This document shows, one piece after another, positions 11,458-23,302 of a stretch of DNA of 64,000 nt (position 1 is the stretch's first letter; each line of letters starts with the position of its first letter). Origin of the DNA: Diplocarpon mali (lineage: Eukaryota > Ascomycota > Leotiomycetes > Helotiales > Drepanopezizaceae). The notes beneath the pieces are model-generated. The model was not told the origin of the DNA. It was given only the letters and a program-made list of their open reading frames with translations, and did not search any database. The translations under genes were made by a program, and so were the position numbers. Location: assembly GCA_024741835.1 (NCBI GenBank), contig JAENRP010000128.1, positions 49,755-113,754 on the forward strand, in the 5' to 3' direction.

Positions 11458-11614
11458 AGTGCACGAGAAATTATGAGATGCCAACGATGGTGTTGATTGT
11501 CTTATATTTTGAGAGAGAGAGTTATCTGAACTTGATAATATCCAAGTGTAGGTGCCTTGGCCTTAGCGCCTTAGCACCACGTAATGTGACTATCATGTGA
11601 TATGTACTCACCTG
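11458..11614 (+). repeat. Tail module, copy 2
   Basis: Carries the landmarks of the 8533 copy (gcacgagaaattatgagatgc, gccttggccttagcgcc, catgtgatatgtactcacctgc). It lies only ~50 bp downstream of hairpin copy B in the same orientation, so 11319-11614 (about 295 bp) may be one compact solo-LTR-sized unit. Confidence 0.6.
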
Positions 11615-11850
11615 CAAAATAAAATAATTAAAACCTAAGTTGAGTAAAGCTGGAGCATTCGAAAACTTCAAAATGGAAATTTTTTCTCTTTACTATTCTA
11701 CCTTCTTTATTAATACCCTCTACTTTCGACCTCCACTTATATTCTTCAGGATTATTCAAATATACTACGACCATGTTAAAGACTATAAATATATATTATG
11801 CTTTTGTAGTGAGGAGGTTCTCTGATAGTAAACTTAGTAGTTAACTAGAA

Positions 11851-12055
11851 GAGGGCACGAAGAAGTATGAAGTGCAAACGACGATGTTGGATGTCTTGAT
11901 CTCTGAGAGAGCTCTCTAACTACGAGCTATTTAAGGTAAGCGCCCTTCTTGGCGCTGCCACTAAGTCATGTGGCAAGTCATATGACATATCATGTGTATG
12001 ATATGTCGTGTGACGGATCATGTGACAGACATGTGATGAGCATACCTGCAACAGC
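11851..12055 (+). repeat. Tail module, copy 3 with expanded catgtga motif
   Basis: Starts gggcacgaagaagtatgaagtgc and ends catacctgcaaca. Between ~11968 and 12036 the catgtga/catatga motif, present once or twice in the other copies, is repeated about six times with small changes, suggesting a local tandem expansion. Confidence 0.55.
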
Positions 12056-14299
12056 TTTGCACTAAACTCCATTTAGTACTTGACCACTCGGTTATTTTAC
12101 TGTATATGAGTCAACACCATTCATCCTTAGCGTTTTAAGTTGGTTTCAAATTATAAGATTATAAGAAATACCCTAAGTAATCAAACTCTATACTAGGGCT
12201 CCTTACTTTTCGAAGACCTACGATTTCAAGAAATAGAGTTGCGACTAAATAGCAGTTATAGAATAGAGTATTCGCAATCGAGTTTTCTTCGTTTCCTTCG
12301 TTTTCCGAAAATCTAAGATCTGTTTTCCGACCACGGGTTTCGATATTTGTCAACTAAGGCTCTGGACCAATTAGGCTCTTTACTCGAACCGCCGTACTGA
12401 ATAAGCTACATGTAGAATACTTGCAGCAAAGACTATTCTGCTTACTTTAGTACTACTTAACATGTTTAGGGCTGATTCATGCTTATAAATTACACGAGCG
12501 ATACGCACGTTGAGAGTAAAACCACTCTTCTGGTGTGATCAACGAAGACATTTGTTACCCAGCTATCTTTTTTCTTTAAGTCCGATTGATTAAATAATCC
12601 TCTCAAGATTTAGGATTCCGTGAACAAGTAAAGATAGTAGTCTTAATAATTTCAATGCCTTGAGCTTGAAGGTAAGATTTGCAGCTGTCACGTGAAGTAT
12701 TGCTTTATAGCTACTCCCTTGTGGCCAGCTGGTAATATCATTGGCCTTCTAACGAGCAATGCTACACTGTACTTGAAATTAGCGAGGGGAAAAGGGAACA
12801 ATTTGTTTTCGTCTTTCAATGTTATAATGACCTCATGTATTTTGCTCGTCGGAATATGTTTGTTTAAATGTCATGAGATAGATCGTTTTATATATTAGTC
12901 GGCGATCTGTTGTCGCCGGGTATCAACACTGCAAAGTGTATTTTTGAGTTAACACCCCGGCTCCTTAGCCTTTTGGCATGATCATCTTGATCAAGGACTG
13001 ACGATGTTCGAAGATTGTTCCCTGTGGGGATCCATAATCGATGATGGAGGCGTGAAATGATTGCTGCTCCAGAACCCCTTGACTGAGTTATCTCAAGAGA
13101 ACCTTCGTATTTTAGCATCTCGTCTCGCCTCATCAACTCGACGCTGCATCTAGTACTTCGTAGTACTTCGTTTGAAATTCTATTGGGGTTTCGTGCTTCG
13201 AGCTTGAGGTTTTTGTCGACACACCCAAATCGATATACACTACTCAAGTCGACACAAGCCAAACCTTCTCGCGCAACATCTGAGTCTAGCTCATGCATTG
13301 AAGGTCCTAGTTAAAGTAAGTTAGTTAGGGGCTAGAGTTGAAGTCCCGAGCTTACTCCCTGTTTTTCGAGTACGGTGGATCTATACAAAGCACAATTGTA
13401 ACGATTTCGGTGAAGTCAAATAGCAAGCGAGGCAAGCCGAACACTTTAAAACTTATGAAGTGGCAAGAGTATTCTCTACATCGTTGAAAGCTAATAGTAT
13501 CCCACCCCATCGGTTTAAATGTCAATTCCGCTTTTGCCACTGGTAAAGATTTTATATTTAAGCCGCCAGGAGGGTGGGGCGAGAATTATATTAATCTCGC
13601 GGACAGCGGATGACGCACCGGACAATTTCCAGACCACTAGGCTTCTAGTATTTGAAGTTAGGATTTCTTTGTACTAGAGCAAGAAAAAGGGGGAGGTTTC
13701 GGATAGAGTCAGGACTAGAATAAGGTTGAAGTCAAGGAGGTTAGAGCGTTTAGGTCATCAATGCAATGAGCTTCCTCTTTTATTCTGAAAAGGAAGAAAA
13801 GGAGAAGCAGTTAATTTATAAAGTCGAGCTGCAGAATGATCAATAGGATACACGTAGCAGGAGTGCAGCACGGCGGCGCATGCGTTGACTAGAGTTTCTC
13901 AACTCAAGTAGCATGTTTCTTGGAGCTGCATTCCCGGATCCCCGCTTTCCCTCGCCTGGAATGGACCAATTTAAAGTCTCCGATCAAATAGAGAATCTGG
14001 ATGTAGATGCATGAATGCCGCCACTTGAGCTCATAACAGGAGCAGTTTTGCGTGAATGGTGGCCCCTTCGCATGGCTTCTCATCACCCAGCAATTCATCG
14101 CGGCGTTTCAGGGCTCATTCGTGCTGGGTCTGCCCCTGAGAGTCCCGATTCTCTTAAAACGTTGGAGAACCAAGAATGACGAGTAACAAAGTTTTGCGGA
14201 TTGCCCCTGCGATTATGGGTCTTTAAGAATTGCATAGACCCGAAAGACACACTTTATTTTCTGGCAGCTGCCGCAGGCGATTCTTCGACCGACGATATA

Positions 14300-15763
14300 A
14301 TGAGTTCTCCGTCTACAAGCGCCCCGAGCAGAGGAGGTCCGCAAGATTCGAAAGATCCATCCAGCCTTCGCTCCAGGGTTCCATTAGCTGGTGAAAAGTC
14401 GCCAGCTTCAGAATTGACCGTGAGGACAGACCCAGCAGCTCTGCGCAGTGAAGCTGTGAAGGCACCCGTGGCTATTCCTCGAAGACCGGTGGGTGAAGGT
14501 GGAGAGGTGAAGCCCTCTTGGCCTACCAGGACGACATCCATAGCCAGCGGATCGTCTGCATATTCTTTTACCGCCAGTAGTCTTTCGCGGAGTATGTCAG
14601 ATAACCGCACAAATTATTTGTTGGGTGGAAATGATTCAGAGGTCGGTCCAGTGCACACTCTGCCGCCAGGCAACAAAGACGACCCAGGCCGGGAAGCCAG
14701 CACGAAGCCGCAACCCACGAACAGATCGCCATCTAATTCATTGTCAAGCCTGAACAACTCTCCTCAGCGAACCGAAATCTGGCGCCGAAGATCGACGAAA
14801 AGCAGTAAAAGCAGCATAAATTTCTCGGACTTAAAGTTGACGAAGAGCAACGGTTCGACTGCTAGCCCGCCACGAGGGCAAGAGCAATCCAGTGAAAGAA
14901 CACAACTTCCCCGGACCAGATCACGAAATCCTGTATCGTTTCAGGCGAACCGTCCTGCACCCCCTCAGCCAGACTTCATGGGCAGCAAAGCGTCCAGGCT
15001 GAAGGAGAAGGTCTCAAGGGGCCCTGTCAAGGAGGAACTTCTGGCTCACCATGCTCCTCAACAGCGAAGTCAACCCCTCCCAACTCCGATATATCTGAAG
15101 ACCGACGAGCAAAAGCCTTCAACACCCCGTGTACTCTCGCCGAACTCACCATTTACCCCTCCTGATGACGAGCCTCCCGTCATCCCACACAAATCGGACC
15201 CTCGAGGTCAAACACCAAGCCAAGACAGTGGTAGTGATGCTACTATCGTCGCTCCAACCCTTGGTGCTGCAGCCACATTCGCGTCCCTCAGCAAAGAGAA
15301 CTTCAATCCATCGTATCACGAGGATCCTCGAAAGAACAGCGATGCCCTTACTATTGCGTCACAGCCTACTTCCATGCATTACAGTCAACCGCAAAAGTCC
15401 CAAGCCACGATGAGCATCCTCTCGCCTGATCCATCGCCAACCTCTCCTCCACCAAGGGCCATCTCATCACCTACCTCACACGCCCAGTACTTCCCTACCA
15501 TTCAATCTCCATCTCCGCCAGGCTTCATATTCCCTGGGCCGGAGTTGGATCTTGTTCATTTTGATTGCTACCAGGATCACACGCTCATGCGCAAGACAAA
15601 CAACCACAAATGCCCGGTAGCTTGCATGATTTGCAAGAGGAAGGATACAGAACTACGTTGGAGGTGCATGTGGTGCTATCTCAGTGCCTGCGGACCTTGC
15701 ATGAAGATTCTGCACGAATCTGGAAAGGATTTACGTCTTTGCTTGGACCGTATTGGAAAATAG
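14300..15763 (+). CDS. Hypothetical fungal protein with Cys-rich C-terminal motif
   Basis: Uninterrupted frame of 487 codons from the ATG at 14300; the frame is open back to 14201, but MSSPSTSAPSRGG is the likelier start. Residues 1-415 are low-complexity, rich in Ser, Pro, Thr and Lys, without predicted domains. The last ~75 residues are different: a conserved-looking segment with His and paired cysteines (HKCPVACMICKRKD, then WRCMWCYLSACGPC). The spacing (C-x3-C-x2-C ... C-x2-C-x4-C-x2-C) suggests a small zinc-binding fold resembling RING/C1-type treble clefs. That C-terminal segment seems familiar from uncharacterised fungal proteins, which is recall rather than a search. Function unknown; a scaffold or signalling adaptor is possible but unproved. 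Confidence 0.8.
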   Translation: MSSPSTSAPSRGGPQDSKDPSSLRSRVPLAGEKSPASELTVRTDPAALRSEAVKAPVAIPRRPVGEGGEVKPSWPTRTTSIASGSSAYSFTASSLSRSMSDNRTNYLLGGNDSEVGPVHTLPPGNKDDPGREASTKPQPTNRSPSNSLSSLNNSPQRTEIWRRRSTKSSKSSINFSDLKLTKSNGSTASPPRGQEQSSERTQLPRTRSRNPVSFQANRPAPPQPDFMGSKASRLKEKVSRGPVKEELLAHHAPQQRSQPLPTPIYLKTDEQKPSTPRVLSPNSPFTPPDDEPPVIPHKSDPRGQTPSQDSGSDATIVAPTLGAAATFASLSKENFNPSYHEDPRKNSDALTIASQPTSMHYSQPQKSQATMSILSPDPSPTSPPPRAISSPTSHAQYFPTIQSPSPPGFIFPGPELDLVHFDCYQDHTLMRKTNNHKCPVACMICKRKDTELRWRCMWCYLSACGPCMKILHESGKDLRLCLDRIGK

Positions 15764-17892
15764 AACTCGACGGAAGTCACTTCACGAATGCAGGGCATGG
15801 AATAGAATGGAATCGCGGACAGGTATCTTATGGGTCTCTACGCTACAAATAAGCAGTAGCTACATCTTCAGGACCTTGGGAGATTCACGAAAGGATGAGT
15901 GAATTTTTTTGATAGACCTTTGGCAGGGCCAGGAGAATCTGATGATTCTCTGAGCTAGATGAAGTGGCGTTGGTGGGCCGCGATTCCAGGTGATATTATA
16001 CGGCTCCGCCCATTTATGTAACTGAAAATTCAGATGTTTCAGCCATGAATCAGTTATCTCCAAGTGCATTTTGTATTCTGACATATCGATGTAAACAATA
16101 GGCGACTATGATATAGGGGCCTCGCTTCGATAGCCGACTTTCCTAGTGCCGAAGATCAGCCTTTGTCTTGGTTATGTTGGCATGGAAGCAATCCGTCCAA
16201 CAAATGCCTCACGGAGGCAAACATTCCCAAACCTTGTAAGAATCTATACATGTATGATTGTGTAAATTGAAATCAACCATAACAGAGCTGAAAGTCCAAG
16301 CATATCAGATTTCAAATCGGAAGTGAGAGATTTCCTTCAATCACTCCTGCTGGAGTGATACTTCTAAAGGAAGCAACTCCATTCTATTCTGACTCCAATT
16401 AACCCCCCTGAGCATCTACACTCGCTAGTTAAGTTTCTCTGCGTGGTATTGGTCTTATAATGCATCTCTGGACCATTAATGGATAGGCACGTCACTAGGC
16501 TATACCTATTAATGAGTATGGTCATTGAGGAGACACAAGGCCAACGATAAAACCGCTCAAGGTACTAAATGGTTGTTGTACGTAGGGGGAGCAGCTTCTA
16601 GATATCATCAGAGCGGAATCAATTCATTACACAGCCACCAATCGTCCGCAAAGGATATCCGCAGAGAGACTTTAGGTAGAATGCGAGGTGAGATTGAAAT
16701 ACATTTATTGGGTACTCATAGAGATGAGCCCGAGAATAAAGGCACATTGCTGCGGATGTAGGTAGAACAAATGATAATAATGAAGAATGTCGGATGGCCT
16801 ACATGCCTATTGTGCATTTAACGCCAGTGCGGCGGGGCTCAATTGGTACAGATTCCGACTCGCGAGCAGAAAGAAATACGAGAGATTGGCCTTCCCTCAA
16901 GCAGCAGTCTCAATCTCCCTGGTAAACCTATTGCTTTGCAGAAGATATACAGATAATCGCGAGGATTTGGATATCGATATCGGCGAATTGTTTGATGTTC
17001 CTCCAGGGTTAGGGTGTTTGAATCACCGAAGAACCCTCGCCAGGTACTCCTTTCTTGTTTCGAGTAAGGTGGTTCTAATTTCAAAACGAGGGTAGAATTC
17101 ACTAAATGATAAAAATTATGACTGTCTAGAAGATCTAGCGAAGTAAACTGAACACTCTAAACATGAATTTTAATAATGCTCGAAGCCTTAACTAGTATTT
17201 TACAAAGTATACCTTTGTATATATCTATATCTCCAAGAATCCGATTGTGGTGGATCAGTTTTGTACTTTCCTATCCATCTAGCTTTTGGAATTCGGTTCT
17301 TTAATTATGCTCCTTTCCCCCGATAGTGGAGTACTGATCGGTACTTTTTTTCTATTCACGTACTCGAAAAACAAAAGAGTACTTGTAAGCCCCATATGAT
17401 GGACCCATTAAATTCGCAGGTAGATCTTAAGGTAGCCGAGGAAAATACAAACAACGATGCACTTGTTTATACCAAACCGGGAACTCGAACATACTCTAAT
17501 TTTCGCTTCATGCCCAAGCCAAATCATATTCTTTATGCAAAGTACAAGGGACTTCAACTGTTCCCAAATTTCCTGTAGTAGCTCTAAATTTTCGAATAAC
17601 CTTCGAGCCTCAGCTACTAATTTATTAATCTCAGCCTCACCACTTGCTTTGAAATCTCGATGTCGCTACGCTGCGTTTTAAAAAAAGGGGGATAGTGCAA
17701 GCTGTCTCCAAAGAGGTACGCTGTCTAATCGGGGTAAATCACTGTCAAAATCACCTCCAAATCTGATGCCCCTTATGATAGCACTAGTACCTGATTGATA
17801 TGTGGAGATGACGGCGCTAAGACATTCCTAGATCCACCGCGTCATGACCACAAACATCCAGGACTACGAAAGTCCTTCCAGCCATAGTAGAA
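15764..17892. other. Intergenic, 2.1 kb, no convincing gene
   Basis: The short frames at 16525-17102 on either strand show no domain. On the minus strand around 17481-17660 there is a helical-looking open stretch (AEINKLVAEARRLFENLELL) without a clear start, which may be a fragment of a decayed gene. The remainder is AT-leaning. Confidence 0.45.
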
Positions 17893-19913
17893 ATGGTCTT
17901 CGATAATATGGCAAAACCTAGGGTCATATACTGGTTTCGTACCGACTTGCGACTACACGACTCACCAGCGCTGAAAGCAGCTTTGGATCTCAACCCTGAA
18001 GCTTTCTGGCCAATATGGACTTGGGATCCCCACTATGTCTACCGAGCAAGAGTTGGTACAAACAGATGGCAGTTTCTGTAAGTTGGAAATCGGCATTGTA
18101 TTTCTTGTGCTCTATTTAACGTCACATCAGAATTGATTGCCAAAATGATGTGTCGAGGTCCATCACCAAGATAAACAAAAAGTCCAAGTTATTTCTGATA
18201 AGAGAAGCGCCTCAAACTCTTTTCCCAAAGCTTTTCAAAGCTTGGGACGTAACACACTTAGTATTTGAGAAAGATACAGACGCGTATGCACGAGATCGAG
18301 ATGCGAACATCATGAAGGCAGCTAAAGAGGCCGGAGTTGAGGTTATCATGCGCTCAGGCCGCACCCTATGGGACAGTGACGAACTAGTAAAGAAGAATCG
18401 GGGAAAACCAACTATGAGCATAAGCCAGGTCCAAGCTGCAGGACCAAAAGTTGGTCCAATTCCACGTCCAATACCTGCGCCGAAATCAATTCCTGACCCT
18501 GGAGATACCAGTCTAGAATTCGAGCCGCACCAGCCTAAACAAGAGCCAGACTTGAATAATACATCAAGGGAGGAACATGATAAATCGTTCGAGAACATAG
18601 CAGGACCGCACGGAGATTTCGCAGTTCCAACTTTGGAAGAGCTGGGTTTCCCAGCAGCTACTACACCCCACCGAGGAGGCGAAACCATAGCCCTCAAAGT
18701 ACTGGACTCAATTATTGCCGACGAGAAGTACACCGCAACTTTCGAGAAGCCAAACACAGCACCCACGGCTTTCTCACCTCAATCCACCACTCTCCTCTCC
18801 CCACACCTACACTTTGGCAGCCTCAGCATCAGGGAGTTTTACTGGCGGGTTCAAGATGTTGTTGACTCCTTTGCGGGGAAATCATCCCACCCACCGGTTT
18901 CTCTGACGGGTCAGCTGCTCTTCCGCGATATGTATTTTGGGGCTCAAGCTGAGCTGGGTTATTCTTTTGGCCAGACGATGCACAACTCGCACTGCCGCTT
19001 CATTCCCTGGCACCTGCCCAGCAAGGTAGACCAGGACACCAAGCTCGCGACTGGAGAATACCACATCGATTCCCCGCAAGCAGAGGAGTGGTTTCAAAGA
19101 TGGAAGAACGGGATGACGGGTTTCCCTTGGATCGACGCGTTAATGCGGCAGCTCAGGCAGGAAGGCTGGATTCATCATTTGGGACGACACGCCGTGGCTT
19201 GTTTTCTCACTCGTGGCGGTTGCTATATCTCCTGGGAACGCGGAGCTGAAGTCTTCGAAGAGCTACTGCTGGACCACGAGACGTCTTGCAATGCAGGGAA
19301 CTGGCAATGGCTATCCTGTACGGCGTTCTTCGCGCAGTTCTTTAGATGCTATTCGCCTGTGGCTTTTCCGCAGAAGTGGGATAAGGATGGGGAGTTTGTG
19401 AGGCAGTATGTGCCAGAATTGAATAGATTGAATAAGAAATATATCTATGAGCCGTGGAAGGCGCCGCTTGCGGACCAGAGAAAGGCAGGTGTCAGTGTGA
19501 AGGGAAACTGGAAGGTCAAGGAGGAGGGTGTGTATCCAAAGCCGATGTTTGATTTTGCGGAGAGGAGGGCTATTTGTTTGGGTGGGATGAAGGAGGCGTA
19601 TCAAGTGGGGCTGTATGGAGATCATGAGAAAGTCATTGATGGTACGTGGAGATCGCTTTTCAAAGACAGTGGGGAGGGCCCGACAGAGGGAAAGACATTT
19701 GAGGATGCAGTGCAGGACTGTGGTGGCAGTGAGGATAAGATCAGGGATGGAGATATTGTTGATGGGGCTGACGGAGCGATATCTGAAGATGAGGATGGTG
19801 CAGCAGAGATAGGAGGAGAGAACAACAGAGACAAATCAAAAAGAGGCGCGAAGCGAAAAGGATGGCAGGGGACACTAGATGGGCTTGTGAAGCGCACGAA
19901 GCAGAAATTATGA
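17893..19913 (+). CDS. Animal-type (6-4) photolyase / cryptochrome (PHL1-like)
   Basis: Two exons, 17893-18077 and 18131-19913, give 655 aa (a start at Met6, 17908, is also possible). The N-terminal antenna domain opens with the family signature (IYWFRTDLRLHDSPAL). The FAD-binding region runs from ~215: LLSPHLHFGSLS, LTGQLLFRDMYF, NSHCRFIPW, GFPWIDALMRQLRQEGW, IHHLGRHAVACFLTRG, NWQWLSCTAFF. The paired histidines in HHLGRH match those used in catalysis by (6-4) photolyases, favouring repair of UV (6-4) lesions, although fungal relatives may also act in light signalling. Compared with animal homologues it has a ~70-residue Pro/acid-rich linker between the two domains (~130-210) and a ~95-residue tail, acidic and then strongly basic (KRGAKRKGWQGTLDGLVKR), likely a nuclear signal. 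The strict activity (repair versus signalling) is inferred. Confidence 0.92.
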
Positions 19914-20136
19914 TTTTGCTGGAAATCTAAGCTTGAATGATCTCTACTCATCTACGCATACTTAGCATTTCAGAAATACAGCTTGTACATATGGATCATT
20001 GGAAGGCATAGTAAAAATAAAGATTACCACTAAATGTTACACCTCACTCTATCCCAGATTTTCCCATGATCAAACGCCTCATCGCATGCAGTATTTGGCT
20101 GTAACATTGATACCAGTACCGCATTGAAAGATTGGC

Positions 20137-21589
20137 CTAGTCATCCCATTCCTCATCCAGCTGATCGATCAGCCGATTTTCATCTTCCGCTCCGCTATTT
20201 CTTCCGCGACCATTGCCGTTTGCCGAGGCGGACAGTGCGCTGTACCCCCTTCTGCTTGGCAAGAATCGAGCACAAGATGATGTGCAAACGATGAAGATAT
20301 CCTACGGTGATCTTGTCAGCATGTTTATTCGAGTGGGTTATAAACGGCAAGAAGTATGTATAGTGCGAACAAAAATATGAAATTCAAAGACGCAGGTGTA
20401 TGCTAGCTTTTCTATCTTACAAGCACCGAACAATACGCAAAATTCAAAATAAGAAACCAGGTCTGTACAAGAGTGTATTAAAAGTGCAATTCCGCACTTA
20501 AATTAGGCAAAGTCCAGCCATGGGCCGAATCATGAAATACGCGACGACTCCCGCGAGGACCGTGACGACAAATTTGTCCTGTGGGGTTTTTTCATGCCTG
20601 GCGAGGGCCGCACTTCCATTGTAGGGAGAATCCCATCCCTCACTGACGCTACTCGAGGAATGATTCCCTGTTTCGACCGCTGAACACAAAAGCAGGAGCT
20701 CACCTTTATGAAGTTGCCAATGCCTGCCCACATGCTATAATTCGGTAGCTGCCTCCATCCACGAGCATGCGCTACATTGCGCTGGTAAAACACGCCACCA
20801 AGGAAGTATACGAGGATAGCGATGACGCCCATGATGCCGAACAGGGCTCCAGGTCCGACCGATTGTTTTGCGGGTTCAGCGGTGATGCAAGCAGCTCTCG
20901 AGAGGACTTCAAAGTGATAGGAGCATTCGTCTGGGTCGGTTCCGACGAATGTTGCGGTTGCTTGGGTTGCAAGAGGGTCTTTATCGCAATGGAAGGAGAT
21001 TATGGTGGATTTGCGGCGGGAGTCTGCTTCAGCCGTCGCCCCGACCTGACCTTCGTGTTCATCGAGGCCCCGTGTAGATCTTTTCTTCTCACTCGTGCAT
21101 GGCGACCCATTTGTGTATTGAAGTACCAGCCGCCTTCCTCGCAATGTCAATTCCGAAGAATTCTGTCTGCAATAGCGTTAGTAGTGTCCGGATAGAGCTT
21201 CATTATTCTTCTTACCCAATGGAATATCTCTTCGACCCCAATTCATAATATGCGCTAACATTCCTCCAGAGGCTCCGATCGACACCCACAAAATCTTCTA
21301 CCTTACCTACGACAGGAGCGCAGATATTAAGAGTGAAGTTTGCCCCATTTTGGTGATAGTCGTATCCTTTGGCATGCCAATCATCCACCTTCTCTCCTTT
21401 CGTATGCTTCTTGTCATCCGCTGGCGGAGATATCGATAATGACCTCAGATCATAAAATGCACCTGTCGCCGACCCAACAGTGCATGGCTCCAAAACCTTC
21501 TCCTCCTTCTTGTCGGAGGCCGCGCCGTTCGCTCCGTGATACAATGCGAGAGTGACGAGTAAGCCGGTCGGAAGTGATGAGAAGTACAT
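20137..21589 (-). CDS. MRH-domain type I membrane protein (mannose-6-phosphate receptor-like, Mrl1/Atg27-like)
   Basis: Three exons, 21216-21589, 20704-21166 and 20137-20301, give 333 aa. The start at 21589 gives a clean signal peptide (MYFSSLPTGLLVTLALYHG); an upstream in-frame Met would add a basic leader. The lumenal part holds an MRH-type lectin domain with cysteines at CTVG, NICAP, NGSPC, FHCD and DECSYHF. One transmembrane helix follows (ALFGIMGVIAILVYFLGGVFY), then a cytosolic tail with RGYSAL (a tyrosine-type sorting signal) and an acidic end (LIDQLDEEWDD). This fits a Golgi-endosome cargo receptor delivering vacuolar hydrolases; Atg27, which shares the fold, is the main alternative. 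The second intron (20302-20703) is 402 bp, far longer than others in the window. Confidence 0.85.
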
Positions 21590-23302
21590 GGTGAGGTATT
21601 GGTTGGCGAGTGTAACAGAGCGCCTCGAGGCGCAGCAGGGCGAAGGCGAATGTAATGTCAAGAACGGATGTGGATACGAGTTGATCTATGGAAGAGAACT
21701 CGTGCAGATTTCTGGCCAGCAGTCGTTGTAAATAGTTTTCGTCATTGACGCATTGGCCCAGAGGAACACATTGCCTCGGAACCCTGAAGACACGTGACTT
21801 GGAACCCCTGAAGCTTTTCCCCGAAAACCTGCCTACACTCGGTAACAGACTATGAGAACAATCCACAAGTAACCATTGTTTCTTATGATTTATGCCAATA
21901 ATAAGTTACAGTGCAGTTCCATCATCAGGATTTGGACGATTCCAGCCCAAATAAGGATATAAGCGGGAGATCTTTACGGCAGGATTTCTTGGCGTCCCAC
22001 ATTAGAAAAAAGGATTTATTCCTTAATCTTGGAGGAGACCCCTTCTTCAAAATATAACTATTTTTCTCTTCACGCAACTCCAACACTTGGTACAATTTCA
22101 GCGTAATCGTCGTGAAGAGACCAATTAACTATCTAAAACAATTTCGTTAAAAAGGTACAAGAGAGGTGCGAGCTTACTGGTAGACTCAGCAACGTTTCAC
22201 AAAGAATTGTAGTTAGGAGTAAGAGATACACTTGTATTAAAGGCTCGGTGAGGGCCTATATGAAAGCGTATCACTATAGTGGCTCGAAGGGCTTTTTTGG
22301 ATTCTTGTCATGAATAGCTAATTATGAGGATTTCTCACCCAACAGATTCCTATCTATACCAGGGTTTTAGGGTTAATCCTTTTAGAGTAGCGGGAATATT
22401 CTTATTTTAAGTAGGTGACTACTACAGTCCCAGACGAATAAAGATGGAGTTAGGATATCCTGGTACATTGAGTTCTTATGCAAGGTGTCTACCACAGCAC
22501 GATTCTATACATGTAGCTTTGACTTTGTTTATTAAGTTGTTGTGGCTAGGCCCGTCCATCAGTTAAGATGAAGTAACAACAACTCTACAGTTTGGACTTG
22601 TAACACCAGAGAAACAGAAAGCGCAGGTCTATTGGCCCTCCACATGTTGCAATAAATCTATGGTCAGATTCCTTCCTTTACTTTGTCGTCATAGGCCTCT
22701 TTGCAGCCATTCTTCCTTATTGTTGGTAGACAAGTACGTGTAGCTTCTTAGATACCCACCCTCTTTGTCTCATGTACAAAAACAAGAGTTCGAAGTTTTG
22801 TGTACTTGAGCATTTTTACTCTTCCTTCAGTTATGGCAGAACCTGCGTAATCATTGGTAAGAAACCTCAGCACACTTCGCAGTTGTTGGAATCAATTTTT
22901 ATACAGAGCAGTATAAGAGACGAAAGGTCTTTGTAGATAGCTAGGCGCTCGTGAAGCTGAAGCTTTGGGCTATATGTACAAACAGATAACCCTCTTTGTC
23001 ACATTTCATTTTTCACTGGGCTTTCTCCCCATCGTGCATCCAGTTTTCAACTAGAGATTTCTGAGTGCATCACCGCGTTTATTTACTCGCACGGGCCGTC
23101 GCCTGTCCCGCCCTGACCTGCATACAACTAGGCTTCGTGGAACTTTGTAACAATCATAGAACACGACAGGATCACCGGATCCAAATCAGTCATAACAACA
23201 AATCCGAGTAGGGTTCGCCGAAGTGTCTACCTACATAAATGTCCTGTATGGGCCAAGTTTAAATCACTCCTCCAAGTTTAAAAGTACTTCTGCAACTTCG
23301 AC
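21590..23302. other. Intergenic, 1.7 kb
   Basis: No supported gene. It contains the promoters of the divergent MRH-receptor (-) and ERG24 (+) genes. The middle, about 21900-22900, is AT-leaning and without long frames. Confidence 0.5.

Larger units (their letters stand above)
6986..14299. repeat. AT-rich repeat island (RIP-like), gene-free
   Basis: More than 7 kb without a credible gene, markedly AT-rich from ~7800 onward with frequent tata/ttaa runs and only tiny frames. Several sequence modules recur here and at 41.4 kb in diverged form (listed separately), with differences dominated by C/T and G/A changes, as expected from repeat-induced point mutation of transposons. An 11-base C run lies at 11163-11173. 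Part of the stretch after ~12.9 kb is less AT-rich and may be ordinary intergenic DNA carrying the promoter of the next gene. Confidence 0.7.

Noticed and set aside
14201..14299. Upstream in-frame start adding 33 residues to the Cys-rich-tail protein
   Set aside because: The added residues look unrelated to the low-complexity start that follows; the ATG at 14300 is preferred, though not proved.
16830..16905. Possible tRNA gene (ggctcaattggta resembles an A box)
   Set aside because: No B box (ggttcgantcc) within the following 100 bases and no cloverleaf can be formed.
17457..17681. Short frames around a helical-looking minus-strand segment
   Set aside because: No start or splice partner that gives a plausible protein; kept only as a possible decayed fragment.
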